From Tritonibacter aquimaris (GTDB lineage: Bacteria; Pseudomonadota; Alphaproteobacteria; Rhodobacterales; Rhodobacteraceae), in contig NZ_WIXK01000013.1 in NCBI RefSeq assembly GCF_009617595.1, positions 1 to 64,000 on the forward strand: a stretch of 64,000 nt of DNA. The letters are read 5' to 3'. This document shows, one piece after another, positions 15,914-24,706 of this stretch; the first letter of the stretch is position 1; the number at the start of each line of letters is the position of its first letter. The notes under the pieces are model-generated. The model had not been told where the DNA came from. It worked only from the letters and a program-made list of their open reading frames with translations, and made no database searches. The translations under genes and the position numbers were made by a program.

Positions 15914-16906
15914 TTGAAAAATAACGCACAAAAAGCGGCGCGTTTAAGCGTGGCACCCATGATGGATTGGACAGACCGGTTTTGCCGCTATTTTCACCGG
16001 CTGCTGAGCCGCGAAGCCTTGCTCTATACTGAAATGGTGACGGCTCCGGCATTGGTGCGTGGCGGTGCGTTGCATTTGCTGGACTATGACGTCTCCGAAC
16101 ATCCGGTTGCGCTGCAACTTGGTGGCTCAGACCCTGCAGAACTTGCCGAAGCGGCGGTATTGGGGGCGGATGTCGGCTATGATGAGATCAATCTCAATTG
16201 CGGCTGCCCAAGTGATCGGGTGCAATCTGGGGCCTTTGGTGCGATTTTGATGCAATCGCCGGATCTGGTGGCGGAATGTGTTGCTGCGATGCGGGCCAAA
16301 GTGTCTGTAGATGTGACAGTCAAATGCCGTATCGGAGTGGATGATCAGGAACCGCAGGAAATTTTGCCTCGGTTTTTGGAAAAAATTCAGGCAGCAGGGT
16401 GCAATCGGGTGACGATCCATGCGCGCAAAGCCTGGCTGCAGGGGCTGAGCCCCAAGGAAAACCGCGATATCCCACCGCTGGATTATGACCTTGTTCATGC
16501 GATGAAACGGGAATTTCCCGATCTGCATGTCTCAATCAATGGCGGGGTTGCGGATCTGGCGATGACCAAGGACCTGCTTGATGCTGGGTTAGATGGGGTG
16601 ATGGTTGGGCGCGCAGCCTATCATCAGCCCGCAGATGTGCTGATGGGGGCCGATCACGCTGTCTTTGGCGTTGAAAGCGGCCTGAGTATGGAAGAGGCCG
16701 TGATGGCGATGCTTCCTTTCATTGAGGCTGAGATGGCGCAAGGCGCGCGATTGCATCAAATCACCCGTCATATGCTTGGTGCTTTTGCGGGGCGTCCCGG
16801 TGCGCGGCAATGGCGGCGCACCCTTTCGGAAGGGGCGCATAAAGATGGGACAGGGCCCGAATTGGTTCTGGCAGCGCTGCAACAGGTGACAGAGCGCGCG
16901 GCATAA
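15914..16906 (+). CDS. dusA: tRNA-dihydrouridine(20/20a) synthase DusA with island-supplied start
   Basis: A 330-residue FMN enzyme that reduces uridine to dihydrouridine in the tRNA D-loop. Seen: LSVAPMMDWTDRFCRYFHR at the N-terminus, the catalytic cysteine in NLNCGCPSDRVQ, and the nucleotide/FMN region in HARKAWLQGLSPKEN and INGGVAD. The sequence before 15950 comes from the island. A TTG at 15914-15916, eight bases after GGAG, gives KNNAQKAARLSVAPMM; the original start reads TAQHAARLSVAPMM. The gene therefore appears restored with a different first 12 residues and a new expression signal. A longer open frame to 15803 exists but runs through the integrase leader. Confidence 0.9.
   Translation: MKNNAQKAARLSVAPMMDWTDRFCRYFHRLLSREALLYTEMVTAPALVRGGALHLLDYDVSEHPVALQLGGSDPAELAEAAVLGADVGYDEINLNCGCPSDRVQSGAFGAILMQSPDLVAECVAAMRAKVSVDVTVKCRIGVDDQEPQEILPRFLEKIQAAGCNRVTIHARKAWLQGLSPKENRDIPPLDYDLVHAMKREFPDLHVSINGGVADLAMTKDLLDAGLDGVMVGRAAYHQPADVLMGADHAVFGVESGLSMEEAVMAMLPFIEAEMAQGARLHQITRHMLGAFAGRPGARQWRRTLSEGAHKDGTGPELVLAALQQVTERAA
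15950..15968 (+). repeat. attR core repeat
   Basis: Nineteen bases identical to 8842-8860, inside the dusA body, encoding VAPMMD. The next base differs from the left copy, marking the right edge of the island. Confidence 0.88.
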
Positions 16907-16996
16907 CCCAACAGCGCCAATTGCATTCCCTTCAAATGTTACTTAGGCCCGATGTGACTTATGCGTGCGGGTGCCGCAGATTTGAGGGGAATGCAG

Positions 16997-17821
16997 ATGC
17001 CAGAAACCGAAATTTTACTCCAGATGCTGGTGGTATTGATGGCACTTGGTGCCGTTGCGGGTGTTTTGGCCGGGCTGCTTGGCGTTGGCGGCGGAATCGT
17101 TCTGGTGCCAGGTTTTTTCTATGCGTTCCAAGCCCTTGGTTATGGCAGTGATCAGCTGATGCAGATCTGCCTCGCGACCTCGCTGTCGACCATTATCGTA
17201 ACCTCCTACCGGTCGGTCATGAGCCACAACAAAAAAGGCGCGGTGGAATGGTCTATCCTGCGTGGCTGGGGGCCAGGTATCATTATTGGTGCTATCATTG
17301 GTGTGCTGGTGGCCTCGGCGCTTCGGTCAACCACGCTGCAGCTTCTGTTTGGTGTGTTGGGGCTTTTGATTGGCCTGTATATGGCCTTTGGCCGCAATGA
17401 CTGGCGGCTGGGAGAAACCATGCCAAAGGGTGGTGTGCGGGCCGCCATTTCGCCGATGATCGGGTTTCTTTCGGTTCTGATGGGGATTGGTGGCGGCAGT
17501 TTTGGCGTGCCACTGATGAGCCTGCATGGCGTCGCTATTCACCGCGCTGTGGCGACGGCGGCGGGGTTCGGCCTGATCATTGCGCTGCCGTCTGCGATTG
17601 GGTTCCTGTTTGTGGAAATTGCGCCGGAAAATCGTCCGCCCTTTACGCTCGGGGCGGTGAATATCGCGGCGTTTCTTGTGATCATTTCAATGACCACGCT
17701 GACCGCACCGCTTGGGGTAAAGCTGGCGCATGCGCTGGATCCAAAGCCACTAAAACGTGTCTTTGCCGGTTTTCTGTTTTTGGTTGCGCTGAACATGCTG
17801 CGCAAGGCGTTGGGCTATTAA
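16997..17821 (+). CDS. Sulfite exporter TauE/SafE family permease
   Basis: A 274-residue membrane protein with about eight hydrophobic spans and the TauE/SafE repeat motifs, for example LAGLLGVGGGIVLVPGFFYA and its second-half counterpart LMGIGGGSFGVPLMSL. Members move small anions such as sulfite, sulfoacetate or other organosulfonates across the inner membrane. The second ATG (16997) lies 7 bp after GAGGGG and is preferred over 16991. It is 90 bp after dusA and probably co-transcribed. The substrate is unknown. Confidence 0.85.
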   Translation: MPETEILLQMLVVLMALGAVAGVLAGLLGVGGGIVLVPGFFYAFQALGYGSDQLMQICLATSLSTIIVTSYRSVMSHNKKGAVEWSILRGWGPGIIIGAIIGVLVASALRSTTLQLLFGVLGLLIGLYMAFGRNDWRLGETMPKGGVRAAISPMIGFLSVLMGIGGGSFGVPLMSLHGVAIHRAVATAAGFGLIIALPSAIGFLFVEIAPENRPPFTLGAVNIAAFLVIISMTTLTAPLGVKLAHALDPKPLKRVFAGFLFLVALNMLRKALGY

Positions 17822-17830
17822 AGGCGAGGC

Positions 17831-18067
17831 TTAAAGGGCGCGTTGCACCCGTGCAGCCCGTCCACCACGTCGTTTTTGCGGCGCGGCTTCGCGGGTGGGG
17901 AGCGCCGCAATGATGTGATTGCGCTCTGTATCCGACATTTTTGACCAGCTGGTGATTTCATCTAGGCTTCGGGCGCAGCCGGTGCACAGTCCGGTGTCGG
18001 GATGGATCGCACAAAGTTTTACGCAGGGAGATTGGATCTCATCGCGTTTCCAGATCGCGTCGTTCAT
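17831..18067 (-). CDS. DUF1289 domain protein
   Basis: A 78-residue protein with the DUF1289 cysteine pattern: SPCVKLCAIHPDTGLCTGCA has four cysteines that could bind a metal, and EITSWSKMSDTER follows. The C-terminal tail is basic (KRRGGRAARVQR). The function of the family is unknown. It lies 8 bp after ruvX on the same strand, in a ccmI-ruvX-DUF1289 run. Confidence 0.88.
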   Translation of the reverse strand: MNDAIWKRDEIQSPCVKLCAIHPDTGLCTGCARSLDEITSWSKMSDTERNHIIAALPTREAAPQKRRGGRAARVQRAL

Positions 18068-18075
18068 TTTGGCAC

Positions 18076-18549
18076 CTACTGGCTGCTCAGATGACGCATA
18101 CGATCGAGCGCGCCCTGCAAGATATACGATGCGGCCACGTGATCGATCACTTCTGCGCGCCGACGGCGGCTGGTGTCTGCTTCCAGCAGTGCTTTTTCCG
18201 CGGCGACGGTAGACAGACGTTCATCCCAAAAACCAATCGGCAGCTCGGTGATGCGGGCAAGATTGCGGGCAAAGGCACGTGTTGATTGGCAACGCGGCCC
18301 CTCGGTGCCGTCCATATTGCGCGGCAGACCAAGTAAGATGCCGCCTAGATCACGCTCTTTAATGATCTCAAGCAGGCGCGCGCTATCGATGCCGAATTTC
18401 TTGCGCCGGATGGTTTCCAGCGGTGTCGCCACCGTGCCAATTCGATCTGACACTGCAACGCCAATTGTCTTTTCACCCAGATCAAGGCCCACGAGCGCGC
18501 TCATTGGGGGCAAGGCTGCGTAAAACTCGGAAAACTCATCGTAAATCAT
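18076..18549 (-). CDS. ruvX: Holliday junction resolvase-like protein RuvX (YqgF)
   Basis: A 157-residue RNase H-fold protein. Motifs are VGLDLGEKTIGVAVSD near the N-terminus (first catalytic Asp), GILLGLPRNMDGTEG, and the late acidic cluster FWDERLSTVAAEKAL. In E. coli YqgF takes part in 16S rRNA 5'-end maturation, and it resembles Holliday junction resolvases. Its ATG overlaps the ccmI stop (ATGA). Confidence 0.9.
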   Translation of the reverse strand: MIYDEFSEFYAALPPMSALVGLDLGEKTIGVAVSDRIGTVATPLETIRRKKFGIDSARLLEIIKERDLGGILLGLPRNMDGTEGPRCQSTRAFARNLARITELPIGFWDERLSTVAAEKALLEADTSRRRRAEVIDHVAASYILQGALDRMRHLSSQ

Positions 18550-19778
18550 TCGGGTGAAAGTCCTGCTTGACGTGCAGCGGCTTCGATTAGGGCGGCCTGT
18601 TCCGGCGCCCCTGCAAACCGCTTTTGCGCCTCATCATAGATGGATTGTGCGCGCTCCACATCCCCCAAAACCGTCAATGAGGTGATCAAACGCGCCCAAT
18701 CTGCGGCACTGCCACCTTCGGTCGAAAGCCGTTCGGCCAAACCTTCAATCATGCCACGGATCATCTCCTGCTGCTCGTCCGCGGGCAAGCTTTGCCCATC
18801 GCGCAGCTGCTGCGCGGTTGGGCCAGTTTGGCTGGGTGGTGCCAGAAGGTCAGGATCAATCTGCTGCCCCGCAAGATAGGCGATATCTTCGATCTGGGCG
18901 CGGATGCTTTCGACCCAGGGCGCGCCTGCAGGGCCTGCAATCAAGGTTTCGCGCCAGACGCCAAATGTCACATCCGGCCGCCCCAGCTGCGCCATCATCA
19001 GACCCCAGAAATAGCGCGCGGTGCCATTGTTGGGATCACGCTCCAGTGCCTGCTTCAACGCGTCTTCTGCTTCGGGGGAGACCAGACCACCAGCTGCCAG
19101 CACCATCAGTTCGGCGAGTTCTGCGTAATCTGCCGCGCGCACCGCGCCAGATTTGAGGCGGATATAGTTGGCTTTGGCTTGATGTGCTTCGCTGAAATTG
19201 CCCAGTTCGGCTTCGTGATGCGCCAAAAGCGCTTGTCCGCGTGCGTCATCCGGACGTTGCGCCACCGCTGCTCTGAGCTCTGCGATCAGGTTTTTATAGT
19301 CTTCTGAACTGTTGGGGCGCTCAAATGGGCGGGTGTCCTGTTCCATGAGCGCCTGGCTCGGGCGATTGCGCGCGGCCTCTACTGACCGTGCAAGCCGCAT
19401 ATGCAGTCCCTGATCATCATAGCCCGGCGCACCAAGGGTCCAATAAAGCGCAAATGCACCCACAAGCATTGCGAGGGCCGCACCACCGCCGACAGCTAAA
19501 GAAAGTGTCTTTGGCTGCGCGTCACCGGACTGATGTTTCTTGAGCGCGGCATCCGCCGCAAGGATGCGGCGTGAGACTTCGGTGCGAATGCGCGCGGCGT
19601 CATTCTCTTGAATGACCCCTCGAGCGAGATCGCGATCCACGTCCTTAAGCTGCTGTCTATAGAGGCGCAGATCATAGGCAGCGGCAGGTTCTCCTGCACT
19701 GCGGCCACGCAGGATGACCATAGCGAGCAATGAGCTGGCGGCGAGCGTAATCGCCCCGGTTACGATCCAAAAGAACAT
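18546..19778 (-). CDS. ccmI: Cytochrome c maturation protein CcmI
   Basis: A 410-residue protein with two N-terminal membrane spans (FFWIVTGAITLAASSLLAMV, then a second near residue 95 in LAVGGGAALAMLVGAFALYW) separated by a coiled region, then a periplasmic TPR domain. CcmI carries apocytochrome c to the haem ligation complex. The ATG at 19776-19778 with GGAG is chosen; a GTG two codons upstream overlaps that site. It is the head of the ccmI-ruvX-DUF1289 operon and is 29 kb from ccmABCDG. Confidence 0.88.
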   Translation of the reverse strand: MFFWIVTGAITLAASSLLAMVILRGRSAGEPAAAYDLRLYRQQLKDVDRDLARGVIQENDAARIRTEVSRRILAADAALKKHQSGDAQPKTLSLAVGGGAALAMLVGAFALYWTLGAPGYDDQGLHMRLARSVEAARNRPSQALMEQDTRPFERPNSSEDYKNLIAELRAAVAQRPDDARGQALLAHHEAELGNFSEAHQAKANYIRLKSGAVRAADYAELAELMVLAAGGLVSPEAEDALKQALERDPNNGTARYFWGLMMAQLGRPDVTFGVWRETLIAGPAGAPWVESIRAQIEDIAYLAGQQIDPDLLAPPSQTGPTAQQLRDGQSLPADEQQEMIRGMIEGLAERLSTEGGSAADWARLITSLTVLGDVERAQSIYDEAQKRFAGAPEQAALIEAAARQAGLSPE

Positions 19779-19976
19779 GGGCACTCCGATATTTCTCCCC
19801 CCTATTATAGGGAGCTGTGCCGCGACAAAACCCCTGTTACCTGCGGCGCGCTGTCCTGTTAAATTTGCGCATAATCACCGAATGTCGCAAAGTTACATCA
19901 ATATGACGATTAAGAACGCGGCTTATTTGCGCGCAAATTGCATACATAAAACAGTCTTGAGCCATTGGATTCGCTA

Positions 19977-21221
19977 ATGAAACGCTATTCTGCCTTTGCG
20001 GTGGTACGGGAGGCCTTGCGCTATCACTCCGGATGGGAGCGCGCTTGGAACTCGCCTGAGCCAAAACGTCACTATGACGTGATTATCATCGGTGCTGGTG
20101 GGCATGGTCTCGCCACAGCCTACTATCTGGGTAAAAATTTCGGTATCACCAACGTGGCTGTCTTGGAAAAAGGCTGGCTGGGTGGTGGCAATACCGGGCG
20201 AAACACAACTATCATTCGCTCGAATTACCTGCAAGATCCCTCTGCCGCTATCTACGAGAAAGCGCGCTCGCTCTATGAGGATATGAGCCAGGATCTGAAC
20301 TACAACGTTATGTTCTCGCCGCGTGGTGTGATCATGCTGGCGCAGACCGAGCACGAAGTGCGCGGTTATAAGCGCACGGCACACGCAAATGCGCTGCAAG
20401 GGGTCACAACCGAGTGGATCAGCCCTGAACGGGTCAAAGAACTCGTGCCGATCATCAACCTGGAAGGACCACGCTATCCGGTTCTGGGTGGTCTTTGGCA
20501 GGCGCGCGGCGGGTCTGCCCGTCACGATGCGGTCGCCTGGGGCTATGCACGTGCTTGTTCTGCAATGGGCATGGATATCATCCAAAAATGCGAAGTCACC
20601 GGTGTACGCACCGAAGGTGGCCGTGTTGTTGGGGTTGATACCAATAAAGGCGCGATCAACTGTGACAAGCTTGGCATGGTTGTGGCCGGTAACTGCTCGG
20701 ATCTTTCTCAGATGGCTGGCTTCCGCCTGCCAGTAGAAAGCGTGGCGCTACAGGCGCTGGTTTCTGAACCGATCAAACCCTGTATGGATGTGGTGGTCAT
20801 GGCCAACACGGTCCACGGCTATATGTCGCAATCCGACAAGGGCGAAATGGTCATTGGTGGTGGCACCGACGGGTTTAACAACTACACCCAGCGCGGCTCG
20901 TTCCACCATATCGAGGAAACCGTACGCGCCCTTATTGAGACCTTCCCGATGGTGTCGCGCCTGAAGATGCTGCGCCAATGGGGCGGTATTGTTGATGTTA
21001 CCGGTGATCGCTCACCGATCATCTCTTCGACACCGGTTAAGAACTGCTTTGTGAACTGCGGTTGGGGCACCGGGGGCTTTAAGGCCATTCCGGGATCTGG
21101 CTGGGCCATGGCTGAGCTGATGGCAACCGGGCATTCCAACCTCTCCGAAGAGTTCAACATGAACCGTTTCAAGGAAGGCAAATTCATCGACGAAAGTGTG
21201 GCCGCCGGGGTGGCGCACTGA
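19977..21221 (+). CDS. soxB: Sarcosine oxidase subunit beta
   Basis: A 414-residue FAD/FMN flavoprotein. The dinucleotide-binding motif is DVIIIGAGGHGLATAYYLGK (about residues 34-53). The His of the family flavinylation site is in GGSARHDAVAWGYA (about His183). It is the catalytic subunit that oxidises sarcosine to glycine and formaldehyde, the latter passed to tetrahydrofolate. The start MKRYSAFAVV matches the family; the frame is open to a TTG four codons earlier. It is the first gene of a soxBDAG operon. No regulator is adjacent. Confidence 0.93.
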   Translation: MKRYSAFAVVREALRYHSGWERAWNSPEPKRHYDVIIIGAGGHGLATAYYLGKNFGITNVAVLEKGWLGGGNTGRNTTIIRSNYLQDPSAAIYEKARSLYEDMSQDLNYNVMFSPRGVIMLAQTEHEVRGYKRTAHANALQGVTTEWISPERVKELVPIINLEGPRYPVLGGLWQARGGSARHDAVAWGYARACSAMGMDIIQKCEVTGVRTEGGRVVGVDTNKGAINCDKLGMVVAGNCSDLSQMAGFRLPVESVALQALVSEPIKPCMDVVVMANTVHGYMSQSDKGEMVIGGGTDGFNNYTQRGSFHHIEETVRALIETFPMVSRLKMLRQWGGIVDVTGDRSPIISSTPVKNCFVNCGWGTGGFKAIPGSGWAMAELMATGHSNLSEEFNMNRFKEGKFIDESVAAGVAH

Positions 21222-21261
21222 TGAAAACCTTCGCATTCCACGTCTACACGGAGCAGAGCCA

Positions 21262-21615
21262 ATGCTGATCCTTGAATGTCCTTATACCGGTGTCATGATC
21301 GACGAAACCGAACTGCAGGCCGGTGGCGAAGCGCATCTGAAACGTTATGGTCCGGGCTCTTCTGACGAAGAGTTCCACGACTATCTTTTCACTCGCGAAA
21401 ACCCCAAAGGTGTGCATTTTGAACGCTGGCGCCATATCTATGGCACTGGCAAATGGTTCCATGCCGCACGCTGCACCGTCACGCTTGAGGTGTTTGGAAC
21501 CTACAGCGCACAAACGGTGAAACCGCCGCAACACATCTTGGACAAGATCTCTGCAAAACGCCCCGGCTGGAGCTGGCGCGAATTTGCAAATGACAGCGTT
21601 GAAGCCGCGTCCTGA
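21262..21615 (+). CDS. soxD: Sarcosine oxidase subunit delta, zinc ligands partly lost
   Basis: A 117-residue SoxD, 40 bp after soxB. The family binds one zinc through Cys6, Cys9, His59 and Cys63 (structure of the Stenotrophomonas maltophilia enzyme). Here Cys6 is kept (ECPYTG), position 9 is Thr, the His is kept (His58 in WRHIYGTG), and the last cysteine is Thr62. The zinc site is therefore probably absent. Otherwise length and the WFHAARCTVTLEVFG region match the family. The start is the ATG giving MLILECPY. Confidence 0.88.
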   Translation: MLILECPYTGVMIDETELQAGGEAHLKRYGPGSSDEEFHDYLFTRENPKGVHFERWRHIYGTGKWFHAARCTVTLEVFGTYSAQTVKPPQHILDKISAKRPGWSWREFANDSVEAAS

Positions 21616-21685
21616 TGCTTCACCTTTTTCAAAATACTCCCGCCGGAGGCATTCCACGCTCTCCGCTTTTGAGAGGTTCAATGAC

Positions 21686-24600
21686 ATGAGCATGCGCCTA
21701 GCAAAATACGGTCGTCTGATCGATCGCAGCAAACAGATTGTCTTCACCTTCAATGGCCGCAGTATGCTGGGTCATCCGGGTGATACGCTTGCCTCAGCCC
21801 TTCTGGCCAATGACCAGATGCTGGTGGGGCGGTCCTTTAAGTACCACCGGCCCCGTGGCCTGGTTGCCTCAGGCGCCGAAGAGCCAAACGCGCTGGTCGG
21901 GCTTGGGTCCGGCAATCGCTTTGAGCCGAACCAGCGCGCCACCACAACCGAGCTGTTTGAAGGTCTGGCGTCCCAGTCGCAAAACCACTGGCCCAGCCTG
22001 GAAACCGATCTGGGCATCTTGAACAATAAATTCCTGTCGCGGGTTCTGACCGCCGGGTTTTATTACAAGATGTTCATCCACCCCAAACCGTTCTGGAAGC
22101 ACGTCTACGAGCCGTTTATTCGTCAGTCTGCCGGTCTTGGCAAAGCGCCAGATCGCGAGCTGGTGGATGCAGACACCTATGAACACTTCTACTTCTTTGC
22201 AGATGTCGTGGTTGTTGGTGGCGGTGTGGCTGGCCTTCAGGCGGCAAAAACCGCGGCCCAGTCTGGTGCCAAGGTTCTGCTGATTGAACAAAACGCCCAT
22301 TGGGGTGGGCGCGCGCCTGTTGATGGCGGCACCATCGATGGTCTGGACACTGACGCCTGGATCGAAAAGACCCTGGCGGAGCTGGGGGAGATGGAAAACG
22401 TCACCCTGCGCAACCGCATGATGGGCTCTGGCGTTTATGATCACGGCTATCTTTTGGGCTATGAACGCCTGACTGATCATGACCCGAGCCTTGATGGCCC
22501 GCGTCATCGTCTGTGGCGTATCCGCACCAAGCAGATCATCACCGCAACCGGTGCGATCGAACGTCCGCTGTCTTTTGCGGGCAATGATGTTCCGGGGGTT
22601 ATGCTGGCTTCGGCCATGCGTGACTATCTGGTCAACTGGGGCGTGACACCTGGCAAACGTGTGGTGATTGCCACCAACAATGATGATGCCTATCGCACGG
22701 CTTTGACCCTGCATAAGGCGGGTGTTGAAGTTGCCTGTGTGGTGGATGCCCGTCGTCTGGGTGGCGGTGCACTGGCGCAGGCTGCTCGGGATGCTGGCAT
22801 CCGTGTCGAAGATGGCCGCGCCATTGCCAAGGTAACAGATGGAAAACGCGTCACCCGCGTTGCGATCTGTCTGCAAAACGGCGACGGTCAGTCGATTGAA
22901 GAGCTGGATGTGGACGCTGTGGCAATGTCCGGCGGCTGGTCTCCGGTGGTGCACCTGTGGTCCCATTGTGGCGGTAAGCTGAACTGGGATAACGAGCAGG
23001 CTCATTTCCGCCCTGATCCAAGCCGCGCGCCGACCTCGCATGATGGCAACGCCTTTGTGGCTTCTGCGGGTGCTGCTTCTGGTCCAATGGGGCTGCAGGC
23101 GGTGCTGACAGATGCGGCCAACGCAGGCGCGGGTGCGGCTGAAGCTGCGGGTTATCCGGCGCAAAACGCCGTTGCGCCTGAGGCGGATACGCAGGTTGAA
23201 ACCGCGATGGAACCGGTTTGGCTGATGCCTGAAAACGCTGACATCAAACACCGGATGAAGACCTGGCTTGACTATCAAAACGATGTCAAAGTCTCGGATG
23301 TTCAGCTGGCTGCGCGTGAAGGCTTTGAAAGTGTTGAACACACCAAGCGTTACACCACACTTGGTATGGCAACCGATCAGGGTAAGCTCAGCAACATCAA
23401 CGGTCTGGCGATCCTTGCTGATAGTCTCGGCTCGGAAATCCCGCAGGTTGGCACCACCACGTTCCGTCCGCCGTATCATCCCATTTCCATGGGTGCGATT
23501 GGTGGTGAAGCACGCGGTGAGGTGTTCCAGCCACTGCGCAAAACCCCCATGCATGATTGGCACGATAAAAACGGTGCTGATTGGGAACCTGTGGGCCACT
23601 GGCGGCGTCCGTTCACCTTTATGCGTCCGGGCGAGAGCAAGCATGATGCAGTGAACCGTGAGGTAAGAAACACCCGCGAAAACCTCGGCCTGCTTGATGC
23701 ATCAACCCTTGGTAAGCTGGTTGTGCGCGGCCCCGATGCGGGCAAGTTCCTCGACATGATGTACACCAACATGATGTCGAACCTGAAAATCGGCAAATGC
23801 CGCTATGGTTTGATGTGTTCGGAAAATGGCTTCCTGATTGATGACGGCGTTGTCGCCCGTATCGATGAGGACACCTGGCTTTGCCACACCACCACCGGCG
23901 GTGCCGAGCGCATCCACGGCCATATGGAAGAGTGGCTGCAGACCGAATGGTGGGACATGAAGGTCTTTGTGGCCAATGTAACCGAGCAGTATGCCCAGGT
24001 TGCGGTGGTTGGACCCAATGCCCGCAAGGTTCTGGAAAAGCTTGGTGGCATGGATGTTTCCAAAGAGGCGCTGCCGTTCATGGAATGGCGTGATGGGGAA
24101 ATCGGCGGCTTCAAAGCACGTGCCTATCGCATCTCCTTCTCAGGCGAACTGTCCTATGAAATCGCGGTTGCGGCTTCTGAAGGTCAGGCCTTCTGGGATG
24201 CGCTGATGGATGCGGGTAAGGAATTCGGCGTGATGCCTTATGGCACCGAATGTCTGCATATCCTGCGTGCTGAAAAAGGCTTCATCATGATTGGCGACGA
24301 AACCGATGGTACCGTGATCCCGCAGGATCTGGGTCTTCATTGGGCGCTCTCCAAGAAAAAAGAAGACTATTTGGGCAAGCGGGCGCATTCGCGCTCTCAC
24401 ATGGCGGATCCGGAACGCTGGCAGCTGGTTGGGCTTGAAACCGTGGATGGATCGGTTCTGCCGGATGGGGCTTATGCGTTGGGCGATGGCGTGAATGGCA
24501 ATGGTCAGAAAAACACCATTGGTCGCGTCACCTCCACCTACTATTCATCCAACCTCGACCGTGGCATTGCCATGGGGTTGGTGAAACATGGCCCGCAACG

Positions 24601-24706
24601 GATGGGAGAGGTGATTTCGTTCCCAGGCACCGATGGCAAGGTCTACAAAGCTCGAATTGTTGATCCGGTTGTCTATGACAAAGACGGGGAGAAGCAGAAT
24701 GTCTAA
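21686..24706 (+). CDS. soxA: Sarcosine oxidase subunit alpha
   Basis: A 1006-residue subunit, full family length. Order of domains: N-terminal 2Fe-2S-like fold (FTFNGRSMLGHPGDTLASAL), NAD(P)-binding flavoprotein domain (VVVVGGGVAGLQAAKTAAQ near residue 172), and a C-terminal aminomethyltransferase (GcvT-like) domain from about residue 640 that transfers the one-carbon unit to folate. The start MSMRLAKYGR follows GAGAGG; an in-frame upstream extension overlaps soxD and is rejected. It lies 70 bp after soxD and overlaps soxG by 8 bp. Confidence 0.93.
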   Translation: MSMRLAKYGRLIDRSKQIVFTFNGRSMLGHPGDTLASALLANDQMLVGRSFKYHRPRGLVASGAEEPNALVGLGSGNRFEPNQRATTTELFEGLASQSQNHWPSLETDLGILNNKFLSRVLTAGFYYKMFIHPKPFWKHVYEPFIRQSAGLGKAPDRELVDADTYEHFYFFADVVVVGGGVAGLQAAKTAAQSGAKVLLIEQNAHWGGRAPVDGGTIDGLDTDAWIEKTLAELGEMENVTLRNRMMGSGVYDHGYLLGYERLTDHDPSLDGPRHRLWRIRTKQIITATGAIERPLSFAGNDVPGVMLASAMRDYLVNWGVTPGKRVVIATNNDDAYRTALTLHKAGVEVACVVDARRLGGGALAQAARDAGIRVEDGRAIAKVTDGKRVTRVAICLQNGDGQSIEELDVDAVAMSGGWSPVVHLWSHCGGKLNWDNEQAHFRPDPSRAPTSHDGNAFVASAGAASGPMGLQAVLTDAANAGAGAAEAAGYPAQNAVAPEADTQVETAMEPVWLMPENADIKHRMKTWLDYQNDVKVSDVQLAAREGFESVEHTKRYTTLGMATDQGKLSNINGLAILADSLGSEIPQVGTTTFRPPYHPISMGAIGGEARGEVFQPLRKTPMHDWHDKNGADWEPVGHWRRPFTFMRPGESKHDAVNREVRNTRENLGLLDASTLGKLVVRGPDAGKFLDMMYTNMMSNLKIGKCRYGLMCSENGFLIDDGVVARIDEDTWLCHTTTGGAERIHGHMEEWLQTEWWDMKVFVANVTEQYAQVAVVGPNARKVLEKLGGMDVSKEALPFMEWRDGEIGGFKARAYRISFSGELSYEIAVAASEGQAFWDALMDAGKEFGVMPYGTECLHILRAEKGFIMIGDETDGTVIPQDLGLHWALSKKKEDYLGKRAHSRSHMADPERWQLVGLETVDGSVLPDGAYALGDGVNGNGQKNTIGRVTSTYYSSNLDRGIAMGLVKHGPQRMGEVISFPGTDGKVYKARIVDPVVYDKDGEKQNV

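Larger units (their letters stand above)
8842..15968. mobile_element. Genomic island integrated in dusA
   Basis: The segment is bounded by two identical 19-bp copies of gtggcacccatgatggatt (8842-8860 and 15950-15968), both inside the dusA coding sequence. One copy follows the true start of dusA and the other begins the intact body. A tyrosine integrase gene lies at the right end, pointing inward. dusA is an established integration target for islands and prophages of this integrase type. Contents: a CoA-transferase/acyl-CoA dehydrogenase/LysR module of higher GC, plus fragments of MaoC, Lrp-type, AAA ATPase and PrtN-like genes of differing base composition. No structural phage or conjugation genes are present. 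The integrase looks damaged, so the island is probably fixed. Confidence 0.88.

Noticed and set aside
21869-23644. 591-codon minus-strand frame opposite soxA
   Set aside because: soxA is full length with clear motifs on the plus strand; the antisense frame has no recognisable domain.
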